A DNA stretch of 64,000 nucleotides from positions 620,001-684,000 of the forward strand of contig JALUTQ010000007.1 of assembly GCA_032718865.1 (NCBI GenBank). The letters are read 5' to 3'. Made by a program: the position numbers and the translations under genes. This stretch comes from Tilletia caries. Its lineage: Eukaryota; Basidiomycota; Exobasidiomycetes; Tilletiales; Tilletiaceae. The notes below the pieces were generated by a model. It worked only from the letters and a program-made list of their open reading frames with translations. It searched no databases and was not told the origin of the DNA. This document shows, piece after piece, positions 44,974-56,775 of the stretch; the first letter of the stretch is position 1; every line of letters starts with the position of its first letter.

Positions 44974-46633
44974 TCAGCGGCTTGCGAGGGATTGAAGGCA
45001 GTGCCAAATGTCGATGAGACGGTCTCTCCCGTTGAAACGTCTGACGGGGCCAGACGTGAGTCCGATTTTGTTCCCAGTCCGCACGGAGTTCTGAACTGAT
45101 GTCGGAGGCTGAACACGCTCGGGGGAGGGGGGGGCAGTGGTGCCTCGACCACACTGAGGCATGTGAAGCGAGCGTTAGTAATAGCTAGTGTGCTGAGAGA
45201 AGCGAGAGACCAGACGAGTGACACTCACCGATGACTTCCAGAAGAAGAAGAAGCAGAAGGAGCAGATCCAACGCTGCACTGCGGCCCGACTCCCGCCGTT
45301 CCGAGGCCATGCCTTTGCATAGCATTTAATGGCAGTCTCCGTATGTCCGTTCCACAGTACCCGCCCGAGGCTGTCTGCGGTTTCTTTTCGTGATTCGGAA
45401 AAGGCACGGAGACGGCGGAGGAAGGTGCCGACCGTGGTTATGCTGCCTGAATCTTTCGAGGTCGTGTGCTGCGAGGACGGCATTGCGTGGGCGACCGAGC
45501 ATCCCGAGGGTGACATTCCCAAACCAGCTGCTGTAGCTTGAGGAAGAGCGAGGGAGAGAGCCCGATCAGCATACACCTGGGCATACATGCGCAAGAGACA
45601 GAGAGCGAGAACACTCACTTGCGGAAGCCATGGCGAGCCGGCCAAGGCCCCTGTCATGACAGGACGATGAGCAGCGAGGCAACTGGAAGAGAAAGCGAAA
45701 CGAGAGAAAGGGAAGATTGTGATCAATAACGATAGTGCTCGAGAAGAGAGTGGAAGGAAAGCATAGATCATGATACTCATCCGGTCTGTTGGAATCCCAC
45801 CACCTTCCCTCCTGGGCATGGGCCGGAGCTCATTCGGTGAGCAGGCGGCGACGCAGGTAGCGAGGAACTGAAGCAAAGATGGAAGAAAAAAGAGGAGAGA
45901 CAATGTCAGCGAGTATGCTTGGATAGGAAGGAACACGTGATGCTGAGGTTTGAACACTGAACTCACCCAGCTGTGCTGCCGAAGAGAATGAGCCTTGCGA
46001 GGTCGAAGGTGAGGCTGCGAGCTGGAAACTGAGAGCAAGCTTAGATAGAACAGCATGGGATCAACAAGTTACTTAGCTGTGGTGGTGCGGGTGAGGGGAG
46101 AAGGCGGAGACGAAGGTTTACTGGGAAGGAATGAAACGAGTAGTCAGTGTGGGGGTGAAGCTTGTTGTGAGACTCACAAGGGAATGCCACAGATCAACGT
46201 CCCGATGGAGATTGGTGACTGCTTCCAAATCAGTCTTTGGTTGCTGCCAGCGTACGACGCGGGTTGTGGGCGGGCCTTGTCTTGAGGGGGGCGGCGGCGC
46301 AGACGTGATAGTGACCCTGGGCATAGAAATGGGCTGCGAAGGCGTTGAGCGAGTGCGAATGCCAGTGCGGGTACTAATGGTTGTGGGAGCGGTCGGGCTA
46401 GCATCGCTGCTTGTGCCGGGGATGTGAGTAGGTGCTTGATGAACAAAGCAGGACTCGGCCGAGGCAACGAAGGGCGAGGAAGTGCCAGTGGCGCCGGCAG
46501 CGGGCGAGGCGGAAGTGTGTTCCGAAATCCTGAGCTTCGCGAACATCTCGATGCACTCGCACACGTCGCGATCGGTCGCTGAATCGCTGCGTGGCTGGGG
46601 AGGGAGCGAGCTCATCTCCATGTTGCTGTCCAT
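44974..46633 (-). CDS. Hypothetical multi-exon gene, weakly supported
   Basis: Start ATG at 46633 (MDSNMEMSSLPPQPRSDSAT) in a good 176-aa open stretch, preceded by a likely 5' UTR intron (GTGAGT at 46808, ATAG near 46745). A consistent exon chain can be built: 46633-46178, 46028-45967, 45867-45804, 45682-45619, 45536-45229 and 45153-44974, giving 377 aa. Five of the six exon ends have GTGAGT donors; the third uses a weak GTGGTG. Alternatively the protein ends at the TAA at 46118, with the first intron retained. Content: Ser/Thr/Pro-rich N-terminus and a short hydrophobic exon (FDLARLILFGSTA). The larger exon contains TFLRRLRAFSESRKETADSL. No family recognised. Confidence 0.4.
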
Positions 46634-47532
46634 CTCGTCAGTGTCTTGTGTGAAGGAAGAAGATTGTGTTGCTGTAGACTTGTTGTTGACTGTACACTGT
46701 GTAGTCGTTGGGAGTGCTAGACTGTGAGAGGGTGAGATAGTGGACCTATGAGCGTCAGCGTGTGCTTGTGAGTGTGGCGGAGGAGGTCTTGGAGGAGAAG
46801 GGACTCACCGGGCTCGACAGTTGAAGGAAGGGATGAGGGAAAGGATCTGAGAAGGTCTGGGTGGGGGGCTTGTTTTATACCTTCCTCCCTATGGTCCCTG
46901 ACCCTGTCACCTGATCCTGCCGGTTCGTTGCGCATCGTTTCGAGGGCTACAGAAAAGAAGAGGAAGAAAGGAGAAGAGGATGAATGGAGAGCGTGGTCAG
47001 TGTTGCAGTGCCCAGCTGTGCTGCGTGCCTTCATTGCCTCTTGACCCCTTGACGACCGATTTTCCCACGGTATTGCACACTGCTGAAGTGCGACGGTGCG
47101 ACAGTCAACAGAGGGAGGGACCAAGGCCTGGAGCAGCGCCCCTGCTCGATAACGCCCGAACAAATGAGCACCGATTCGTGCCGGTCTGCGAGCTGCCAGT
47201 CTGTGCAAGAAAAGGAAAGGTCAGCGGAAGGGGAAAGGCGGAAGAGAAGGAAAGGAAAAGGCAGGAGAATATGGTGAGCAGTCTCAGTGCGAGTGCATAA
47301 TCGCTTCACGCCGGGAAAAGGCATCTCCAACGAAGCGAGGACGGCTGTCAGGCCTTGGATGACAGCGAGGTAACTGGAAAGTTCCTGGACCCCATCCTCG
47401 TCGATGCTGCGAGTGGTGGGCAGGTGGGCTGTGGGCATGCGAGTGCAAAAGGTCGACAGCACGAATCTGGATGGAGGTGGAGTTCCAACTGCAAGAGAGA
47501 AGCAAAAGGAAAGGGAAGGGAAGCAAAAATCA
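46634..47532. other. Upstream region of hypothetical gene and tRNA 3' flank
   Basis: Apart from the probable 5' UTR exon/intron noted for the minus-strand gene, nothing recognisable. Purine-rich words (AAGGAAAAGGAAAGG) are frequent on the plus strand. Confidence 0.4.
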
Positions 47533-47605
47533 TGCCGTGACTCGGGATCGAACCGAGGACCTTGAGAACTTCAGTCTCACGCTCTCCCAACTGAGCTATC
47601 CCGGC
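47533..47605 (-). tRNA. tRNA-Phe (GAA), intronless
   Basis: 73 nt cloverleaf on the minus strand. The 5' acceptor GCCGGGA pairs with TCACGGC (one G-A mismatch, position 5-68). The D arm is GCTC-AGTTGGGA-GAGC. The anticodon arm is TGAGA-CTGAAGT-TCTCA with anticodon GAA. The T arm is CTCGG-TTCGATC-CCGAG, with discriminator A and no encoded CCA. Internal A and B boxes are canonical (TAGCTCAGTTGG, GGTTCGATCC). The acceptor mismatch is the only oddity. A long minus-strand open frame running through it is a shadow. Confidence 0.95.
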
Positions 47606-47756
47606 ATTTGATGGAAGCAGATGGGCACTTACAATATATAAGCAACCACATACTCCAACGTCGTGCCCTGTCTTTTGACGCGTCTTGAGCGCGCTCTGTT
47701 GGTTCCTCGCGTCGACCAATCGCATCGTCTTGGGCCCAACCTCAGAACAACACCAA

Positions 47757-50700
47757 ATGGCAAGCGCTGCTGTGTCTGCTGCCATCGCCGCAGCCGCCCA
47801 TGCAGCTAAACTCGAGCTCGACTCCGCCTCGGCCGCCGACAACATCCGTTGGCTCAACCACAGCGACGACGATGACGAGGACCAGGACGGGGATGGTGAA
47901 GAGGATGATGAGGGGGAGGACGCGGAAGATGGATTGAGCGAGGTCGAGCGCGCTGAGAAGGAGGAGGACGGAGGCAAAGCTGGCGCCCGCAAGTCGGCGG
48001 CAGCAGCATCCAGCAGCAAACGAAAGTCGACCGCCGCGTCAAGGAAGGCGAAACACGTCGACAGCAAGGCATCTTCGTCCAGCCAGAACAACCGGCTGAT
48101 CGAAGTCGACGAGCTCGTGCTCGAACCATCCGACGCGCTCAAACTCAAGGTCGTCATCGAAGCGTGAGTCTCTCACGATCCCACCTTCGAGCGCTCTGCC
48201 TTCACTTTTCTTTAATGTATTTCCAATGCTGATATCCTCTGTCCATCTTGCAGCATCGCCCCAGCACTGCTCCAGTTCCGCAAGGGAAGCCGCCAGATAC
48301 CCTTCCGAGATGTCGTCCCCCGCGACCCAGCTTTACTCTCGCCAAACTCCATCATCGGTCCACCACCGCCCGCAACAGCAGACGAGGTAACCATATCAGC
48401 CTACTACACCCTCCTCAAGCAGAGTTGGCCCGTCCCGGAGCGCATCGAGCGTCTCAAGACTATCGCCATCGTGCAGCTGCCGCGCGATCTGGAGGCGGAG
48501 GCGGATCATGCGGATGGGACGGAACAGGACACGTACGCCAGCTTGGCGGATGCGCTCGAGGCTGCGCTTGGTACGGACGCCGACAATCATGGCGCCAATG
48601 CAGCAGATGAGAGCAGGGAGGAAGAAGACTTTGTCCGCTTACGGAACGTCATCGTGAGTTGCATTTCATCTGTGATGGGTCTTGCTCTTTCTCGCTAACA
48701 TTGTTCTGCACACCAGTTCCTGGTCGCTTCCATTCGAAGACAATTCTTCCGTCTTCTGCGCAACCCCTCCGCCCCTTCCGGCGTTCTCCAACCAGACCCC
48801 CTCGGCCGCAATCTACCCGCCCTCCGACACAAACCCTTCCGCATCGTCTCCGTCCCCACGGCACCCAAGCCCGAAGAAGTCGCACCAGCAGCGCTCAGCG
48901 CGCCTAACGGTACCCCAACCAGTCCCGCTGCCGTACCCGCGCCTCCGTCAAACGCGCCCGTCCCGATCGCCCTCACCCGCGCAGACGGCGCACTCACCTC
49001 CCTCTGGACCCAAGCCTGGTTCACCGAGATCCTCCGCGGATCCACCCTCGCCCTCGCCCTCCTCAACGAGCTCGCGGACAAGAAACGGACCGAGGACGAA
49101 GCTCTGAAAGCTCGGGTGGCTGCGGAGGTGACGACGTCGAATGGACCTGATGATTCCGCTTTTGGTCCGAGTAGGAAACGGGCACGACTAGATGACGCGC
49201 AGGAGCGACAGCAACAGCGACACCCGCCCAAACTCGCCCTCCACATGCGTCTGGGCGCCTTTGGTGACTTCTTCACGAACGCAGTCGACATGCCGCGCAA
49301 ATTTTGGGAACGACAGCAGCAGCGGCCTGGGGGTGCGGAGGGGACCAGGGCGGAGAGTACGGATGAAGAGGAGAGTGATGGCGGGCCTGGTTCTCGACTG
49401 CGTCGGCGGACGGGGGCGGCGGGGAGGAGGAGTGCTCCGGCTCCGGTTCCTTCTACCGTTACTGGAGCTGGTGCTGCTGTTGCCGCTGCCGGGGCCGCCG
49501 CAGATGCCGCGTTGCAAGCTGCGAAGCGGGGGAAAGCGAAGAGCACTGCGAAGGGGATGGGTAAAGGCTGGCGCAAGGGCCGGACGAAGGCTATGGAGGA
49601 GATTGAGGAGGTCAATCGGGAGGAGGAGCGGCGGAGGGATCGGTGGGCGATGGGTGATCTTGACTTTGGTGAGCTTCCTATATTACCTTCGGACTGGAGT
49701 GCGAGAGTCCGATATTCACCCGCTTTTTCCTTTCACTTCAGGTCCGGCCTCTGTGGTTGCTATCATGCCCTACCGGTCTACGACCACAACCTCGGCTCCG
49801 GTCCCAACCCTCGGCGAGCGTCTGCGCGCCAACGGCCCCGTCTCCGACCTCTCCCTCCTCGCCCACAGCAAATCCAGCGCCTCCCAAGACCCGGCCCCGC
49901 ACCTCCACCCACCCTCGTCCTCGACGGCCCCGCAGAAACGCTTCCCCGGCCGACTGGCCGACTTCCTGTACTACAACCAGTACGCGTCCTTTGCGCCTTC
50001 GTATGACACGTCGCGCTCGACGGGCAGTGGGGAGGGCACGGCGGCGCTTTGGTGGATGGGAAGGCAGGGGGAGAATCGGATGAGGAGGTTTCATGAGGAG
50101 AGTGCTGTTGCGGGCTATGTTTTACCGGGGGAGTTGGCGCGGGCGTTTGGAGGCGGAGAAGGGGCGATGGAATTTGAGCCGCCGCTGCCACCGCCTTTGT
50201 TCGATGGTTTGGAGGGAGGGAAGGTTGAGACTGGAGAGCCGAGACGGCTGTTGGATGGTGAAGATGTGATGGCCACGGTCGGAGATCAGCAGATGCCCTC
50301 AGGGGATTCAATCGCGCTGGATCCTGAGTTGCTGCAGAAGGCAGCTCCGACCTTGGCGACGGTGGACGAAGTAGAAATGGCGGCCGCAGATGCGAAGGCG
50401 GAGGTGGCCACTGTGGGAGGGGCCGAGGATGGGGACGAGCACGTTGACTCGGCTGAGGCAGTGGAGAACGTGTTGCGACAGAATCAGTACCTACTGCAGG
50501 CTCTCGTCGTGCTGCAGGGCCAGCGTCTCCTCGCTCAGGTCCGCCAGGACGAGAAGGCACCTTCTACATCGTCGCCGCCTTCTGAAGGCCGATTGGATAT
50601 GGTACCAGAGGTGCTACCGGTGGAGCGACTTATTGGTGAGCATTCTTCTCAAGTTTGACGATGACAAGGTCGGAAAGTACCTCGTGGCTGACTCCTTTCT

Positions 50701-51495
50701 TTCTATGTGTCTTCCTCTTCCACAGCTCGGGAGCTTCTCCTTTCGCTAAACTCTCTTGTCGCCCTCCGCCCACGCTCGGCCAACACAACTCTGATCCCAT
50801 CAGCCGATACCCTGCGCGCAGCTTCGTCCTCTACCCTCCTGCCATCCGAAGAGCCAGCCTACTGGGGCACCCTCACCGAAGCGCAGTACACCCAATCCCT
50901 CCCGCTCCTCCTGGTCGACCAGATCCACCGCGAGCCCGTGCGGAAGGGTCCGTTGGTGCTGAGGGATAACATGGCTGCGTTGTTGGCTGATAAGCCTGCT
51001 GGTGCCGGTGCTGGTGCTGGCGGACTTCCACAGCCACAGCAGCAGCAGCACCAGCAGCACCAAGTGATGCCCGGCTTCCTCACGGGCTTCCCTCCTTCCG
51101 CTACGATGGGACCCAGTGGAGAACCAGCCAACATATACACCCGAAGGACCCATACGGAGTCGTCCTCCGGCGCCTATCCGATGGCACAGACCCACCACCT
51201 CGGTCCCGGCGGAATGGCAAGCGTGGCGATCCCGGCTGCCACAGGGAACGCGGGCGGTGCGATGTATCCACACGTCGCACATGCGTCACCTGCGCGGATG
51301 TACTCGGCAGCAGGAGCGGGAATGGGCGGTGTGGTGCGAGCCAGTGCCAATCAGGCATCGCCTTACAACCATCCGGCGTACGCCTCGCCCCAGCAGCAGC
51401 ATCAGCAGCATCAAACCTTGCATCGAGGGGTTGGGACGGCTTCGCCTGCGCGGGGACAGGGTGCTAAGCTTGACCATCTTTTCAACCACCATTAA
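47757..51495 (+). CDS. Uncharacterised nuclear-type protein, 1140 aa
   Basis: Exons 47757-48163, 48254-48653, 48717-49668, 49742-50635 and 50726-51495, all in frame. It has an Ala-rich start, an acidic stretch (DDDDEDQDGDGEEDDEGED), basic NLS-like clusters (SSKRKSTAASRKAK, PSRKRARLDD, KGWRKGRTK), and conserved-looking helical segments IRRQFFRLLRNPS, LHMRLGAFGDFFTNAVDMPR and RLADFLYYNQYASFAPSYD. The end is Gln/His/Ala-rich with polyQ interruptions. This layout suggests a chromatin or transcription-complex subunit, but I cannot name a family, so function is open. It starts 150 bp from the divergent tRNA gene. Confidence 0.7.
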
Positions 51496-51779
51496 ATCAA
51501 CGAATGCAACTTGCATCGAGGGTTACACTGACTCTCAGTTAAACAAACCACGTCCGCGGAGATGGTTTATCTAAAGATGATGAGCGTATTCAGATTGTTC
51601 TAAGTGAAGCGGGTTCTTTTGGCTTGATGCATTTGAGGTCGAGTCGCTTTGGAAGAAAGGATGACCGGGACACAGATTTGGCGTTTGTTTTGGCGCCTTG
51701 GGCGGGCAAAGAGAATCAATCATGTGAGGAGGATCCGCGGACGGTTCGAGTGACCAAAAGGACTCCGCGAACCCTTTTG

Positions 51780-54700
51780 TCAAAGGAAGTGGGAAGCTTG
51801 CGTCGCAGGTGCAAGGTCGGCGAAGCCCTGTTCACGTTCACAAGAACAGCGAGCGCAGGAGTACAGCAGTAATTCATAAGCGATCACAACAAGAGGTGGA
51901 ACCCCAATGCTAGCTGAGGAGGAACTCACCACTCCGTCAAGATCATCCGCCGAAATGTCCATCGACATCCCACTACCTTGCGTCCCGCCGAGCTGGGACG
52001 ACGAACCCATCTCAGGACCCAAGAACAACGTCCCATTATTCGTCGGCGGAGCCATGCCCGCAGCAACCGACGGCGGCGTCGGACTGTGCGCCGCCTGCTT
52101 CGATCCCGAGGGCGTCGAAGCTCCCCGCGCCAAGGATATAGCACCCGCGGGCGAACGGACGAGCTCGCGCTGCAGCGAGGGCGGCGGCAAAGGCAAGGGC
52201 AGGGCCAGCGACGGCGCTGCCGCGGCTGTTGGAGGTGCTGCTGCGGCTGCTCGAGGTGCTGCAGCGATGCTCAACACAGGCGCAGCAGGAGGAGGAGGGA
52301 CATAAGGCCCGACCCCACCCTGCGCCCTAAAGACCTTCTCCTTCTCCCGCAATCTAACGACCTCCATCGCCCTCAAAGTGTCATACTCCGCGGCCCTCCT
52401 GCGCACCTCGTTATCCGTATTACGCGCCTGAGCCCGCAGGAGCCGATTTTCCATCTGCAGCTCGCGCAAGTCGGCCTGGTACCGCTCCGACGCTGCGTTC
52501 GAGAAGAGGCGGTGCGCAGCGAGGCCGTCGCTGAGCTGCCGTTTCAGGGTGGACACTTGCGTCTCGAGGGTGGTGACTTCGCGTGAGAGCTCCACGGCTC
52601 GGGTAGACGCTTGGTCGTACTGCCGCTGCCGGAACGCAGATTGTTCTTCGCTCTCCTGCTTCGCCACACTCTCCGCCTCGAGCTCCGTCTTCGTGCGCTC
52701 GAGCTCGCGTTTGAGCTTGACCAGCTCGGCCTGATACTCCACAACCGCGATGGACTGCGCATCTTCCAATGATTCCGTCTGGACCCCGCCTTCGACACGG
52801 TTTGCGTCCGGCATCAGCGTGCCGTCGTCCATCCGGCGCCGGCCGAAGGAGTCGTACCAAGGGCTGATAGAAGGGATGGTATGAACCTGCTTCACCAACG
52901 CCCGGGACATCCCATGCGTCGTCAACGTCTGCTCCGCCAGCTCCAAATTCAATATGACCGTGTACCCATTCCCACCCTCCTGTACCTTGCCCAGATCGAG
53001 ATCGAACCACCAGCAATCCTTGGTCGCGAGCAAGGGGATGCGGGCCAGGTCGATATTGACCGCATACGCACCAGCCACTTTCGGGTCCGGCTGCAGTGTG
53101 AGCGTCCTCAGAAGCTGTATGATCTCCCGCTTCAGGAAGGAAGGAATAGCAGGGGATCGCATCATCCGCTGTTCCAGATCGGCCACAGCACCCGACTTGA
53201 CAGGCGGTCCCGTCGAAGTCCGACGAGTCGCAGCCGACGAAGAGCCAGGCACGACCGGAGCCTGGACGGCAGCAATCGAACCATTCGGCGTCTGAGTCGC
53301 CCCAACAGGTGGAGCCATAAGACAAGGGGCCGCGACCACCGGTCTGACAGCAGATGAACCCTGGACAGGCGTCGACGCACCAGGAGCCACAGACGGCCCC
53401 GCCTGCCCCTCCCCCTGCTGCTGCTGCTGCAAAACACCACTCTGCTGCAACGCGTTCGCCAAATCCTGCGGCGTCCGAATCGTAGCACTATCAGCATACC
53501 GATCCCTCAGCTGCACATACGCATCAGCAAGCTGCTCCTCCCGTCCAAACTCCCCCTGAGGCGGGCCCGCCCGAATAGGAACCACAACCGCGAACTTGTC
53601 CGCCTGCTGCACCTGATGTGCGGAAGATCGACGATGTGGTGAGGTGGCAATCTGGAGCACGCCAGGCGCCGCACGGGACGTGTACCCGCTCGGGACGGCC
53701 GCAGGTGCCGCACGCGGCGGCGCGAGGGGTACGATCCACCCTCCCACCCTCGGAACAGCCCTCCTCGCCAATTCCTCCGCAGACACGATAGCCTGCGGCT
53801 GGCTCAAGAACTCCTCCACCGGCGAGCTCGCGTCCCGCTCACGCTCACGAACCTGGGACGTACCCTCGCTGCCGTCCCGGCCTGCACGGCTTTGAGCGGA
53901 GCGGAGGGCGCGTGAGTTTGGGGGTGGGGTGGGTTCGAGGGAGGAACCTGTACGTGGGCCGAGCAAGCCTTTGAACTCGGCTTCCGTCACCGCGCGGACC
54001 CGACTCGCGGGTGCGCCCCGTCCCCTCGTGGTCGGCTTCGAGGGCGTAGCACCAGCACCGCCCGTCGGTGCCGGGCTGGGGCGCGAATCACTGCTGTCCG
54101 CCATGACCTCATCCTCGACGATCTTCCGCTGTTTGCCCAGACTCCGCCTGCTAGGAACGGGCTTGCTGCTGGGGACGATGTCCGGCAAGGGTAAAGCCGA
54201 TGGCCGTTGAATCTCGATAACGTCGTCGTCATCATCATCATCGCCGTTATCGCCGGTTGCCGACGTCAGGACCTTCTGCACCACGGGCGGGTACCGGGGT
54301 GACCGAGTCGCCGGTATCTCGAGGAAAGCCTCCGTCTTGACCTTGGAGGAATTCACTATCGGGCCCTGGCCTCCTTGCAGAACCCTGGCAATGAGAGCTT
54401 CTTGCTCGATCTCTTCCTGGCGTGCCTTTGCTGCTGTTGTTGCCTCTGCTGCTGCTGCTGCTGCTGCCGTTGTTGTTGCTGTTGCTGCCGCTGTTGTTGT
54501 GGTTGTTGCGGTTGTCGAAGAAGTCGGCTGCATCACAGACATATCCACAGTGTCATCCATATCCTCATCCACAAGCTCATCCTCCTCATCAATCTCCTGA
54601 GGTCCATCCTCGTCAGCCGCCGAGGTAGATATCCTCAAAAGCGACCCGCGCGGCTTCTCCTGGGGCTTATTCTTCGTTCCAGGCGGACGTCCGCGCGGAC

Positions 54701-56243
54701 GACGCTGATGGAGGCCTGCCGACGACGAAGAGGAAGAAGGTCCCGCTCGGTTGTTGGTCTCAATGATGGGAACCTCGACGCTGTCGTCCGGCAGGCCGGA
54801 CTGGGCGGGCGTAGACGTAGACGTTGACTCGTGCTCCGTTAATCTCTGACGCTTGTTGGCCGGTGCCATTGTGGACTCGCCCGAGGTCGAGGTGGACGCT
54901 ACAGAACCTGATCCTTTTCGTTTCTGGATGTTGTTTCGGCGTGAAGGGCCGGGGGGGAGCGGGGGAGGGTGGGAGGGGGAGGGAATTCAATGAGGACGGA
55001 AACCAGTCAAGGGAGATGAGATTGATCAGGATCAAGCTGAAACCCACCTGTGTGCGAGCTTCCTTTTCCCGCATTTCCTGATCATCCATCTTCACCTCCT
55101 TCTCCTTCTCATCCGTCTTACTCTTCTTCTTCTCCTTCTCCGCCTCCGCCTCAGCCAACCACTCATTCTTAACCCTCAAGCGCTCCTCACGGCCATCCCT
55201 CCAAACCTTGACAACCTTCGAGGGCACGATCGATTTGGGCATCCAGAACGCATTGGACTGGTCCTCGTCTGCGAACTCGAAGGGGTCGAACGCGCTCAGC
55301 TTGTACCGGTATGCCTTGGAGGAGACGATCCAGAAGCCCTTGTAGCTCAGCAGCGGCTTGTGCAGGACGGGTGTGTCTGGGAACATGGGGTCTTGCTGTT
55401 CGCCGGCGGCCTCGGTGGGCTTGCAGTACGCGGGCAGACACGGGGGACGGTATGGGACCCTGCCTGTGGATGAGCCGGACGCTTTGGAGGTGGAGATGGA
55501 CGCTTTTGATGTGGAGGGGGAAGAGCGTGCCGAGGCCTCTTTGTCCGAGGTCTTAGCAGTCGCTTTTGAGGAGGAGGGTGAAGGACCTGTCGCAGCCTGT
55601 GCGCTGGGCTGCGCTTTAGAGGTAGACGCATCGGAGGAACGTACTTTCCGGGATGTACCTTCTGAAGCATCCTTTTCTTCAGACTCTCGTTTGACAGTGG
55701 CCGGCACTTCGATGCCATTCGTTTGCGTTCCCTCTTTCGGAGAGGACCGTCGTGGAAGCCCAGCAGGCCTCGACGATGAAGCGACAGTAGGTGCAGATCC
55801 CGCCGTTGCCGTTGCCGTTGCCGTGGTCGCAGCCGTGGCCGTTGGAATGGCTGTCACAGCCGCCGTCGCGACCGTCGGAGAATCACTAGGCGCCCGACTG
55901 GTATGCCACTGCAAATGCGGGAACAACGCCGCATTCCCACCCCCCGGCGCATGATTCTGCGCGTTCAACCGCTGAAAAGGCGAGTTCGCCAGCGAGACCG
56001 CTGCGCCGGAGGACGAGGGGAGCTGGGTGGACAGGGGCGAGTGGGAGACGGAGGATGCGCCGAGGTAGGCCGGCATGGGGAGGGCGCCGTGCGGGTAGAG
56101 CATGGCTGCGGCGGGGCTGTTGGAGCCGAGTGGGGCTGGTGCTGGTGCTGGGGGTGCGCGCGTGGGGGCGGACACTGGGAGGGACTGTCGTTGCTGCGGT
56201 GGTATGAAGCTCGAGAGACGATGGGGAGGGACGTTGGCGGCGG

Positions 56244-56326
<83 letters not shown>

Positions 56327-56403
56327 GCGGGTGTCGGTGTGCTCGAGGGACCAGAGTTCGGGAGGCCCTGCGGTCGCTGCCCATTGCTGTTGTTGGGGTT
56401 CAT
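51780..56403 (-). CDS. AT-hook / coiled-coil nuclear protein, 1499 aa
   Basis: Exon 1 (56403-55048) and exon 2 (54923-51780) join in frame through a GTGGGT/CCAG intron, merging what look like two separate frames. The N-terminus has a (Ala-Gly) run coded by 13 GCTCCT-complement hexamers, then Ser/Thr-rich sequence. A folded-looking block follows (LLSYKGFWIVSSKAYRYKLS, FDPFEF..AFWMPKSIVPSKVVKVW). An AT-hook RRPRGRPPGTK is near residue 526, a second folded block includes PSFLKREIIQLLRTLTLQPD and DCWWFDLDLG, and a coiled coil spans about 1170-1315. A last intron (51929-51828, 102 nt, GTGAGT/ACAG) is a multiple of three without stops; splicing gives 1465 aa. DNA-binding in the nucleus is likely from the AT-hook; family not recognised. 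Confidence 0.72.
56246..56323 (-). repeat. 13 x GCTCCT hexamer array (Ala-Gly run)
   Basis: Thirteen uninterrupted hexamers coding for an alternating Ala-Gly stretch near the N-terminus of the AT-hook protein. A pure array of this length is likely to vary in copy number between strains. Confidence 0.9.
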
Positions 56404-56775
56404 GGTCAGAGCGAAGGAACGCAGGCGCGGCTGGTGTCGCTCCAGCCAGCAGTCAGTTGCCAATGAGTTGCGTGTGTGTGTGTGTGAGAGAGTGAGAGAT
56501 GGATGAGAAGGTGATGGTCCTGCGCTTCTCGACTCTCGGTCGGTGCGAAGGTCTCGACAAGGAAACCAGCCAGATCCGACCGACGCGCTCTCTTGTCCGA
56601 CGCGTTTTTCTCACCCTCTCACTCGCGGCGCTCTCTCATCTCATATTCTCATACACAGACAGTTCTCTCGCATTGCCAAAGTTGCTGCGTGCGTGACTCG
56701 TGAGTGACTGGATGGAAATGCATTGACAAAGAATCGTCGCTTTCAGAGCGAGAACACTCAAAGAGCCGAGGACAT

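Noticed and set aside
47348..48157. Long minus-strand open frame across the tRNA and the start of the 1140-aa gene
   Set aside because: It runs through a canonical tRNA-Phe and is antisense to a conserved-looking acidic/Ser-rich exon; its composition is the complement of that exon.
54760..56463. Treating 56403-55048 and 54869-51780 as two genes
   Set aside because: A GTGGGT/CCAG intron joins them in frame, adding 18 codons before the internal Met; the first part has no terminal exon of its own.
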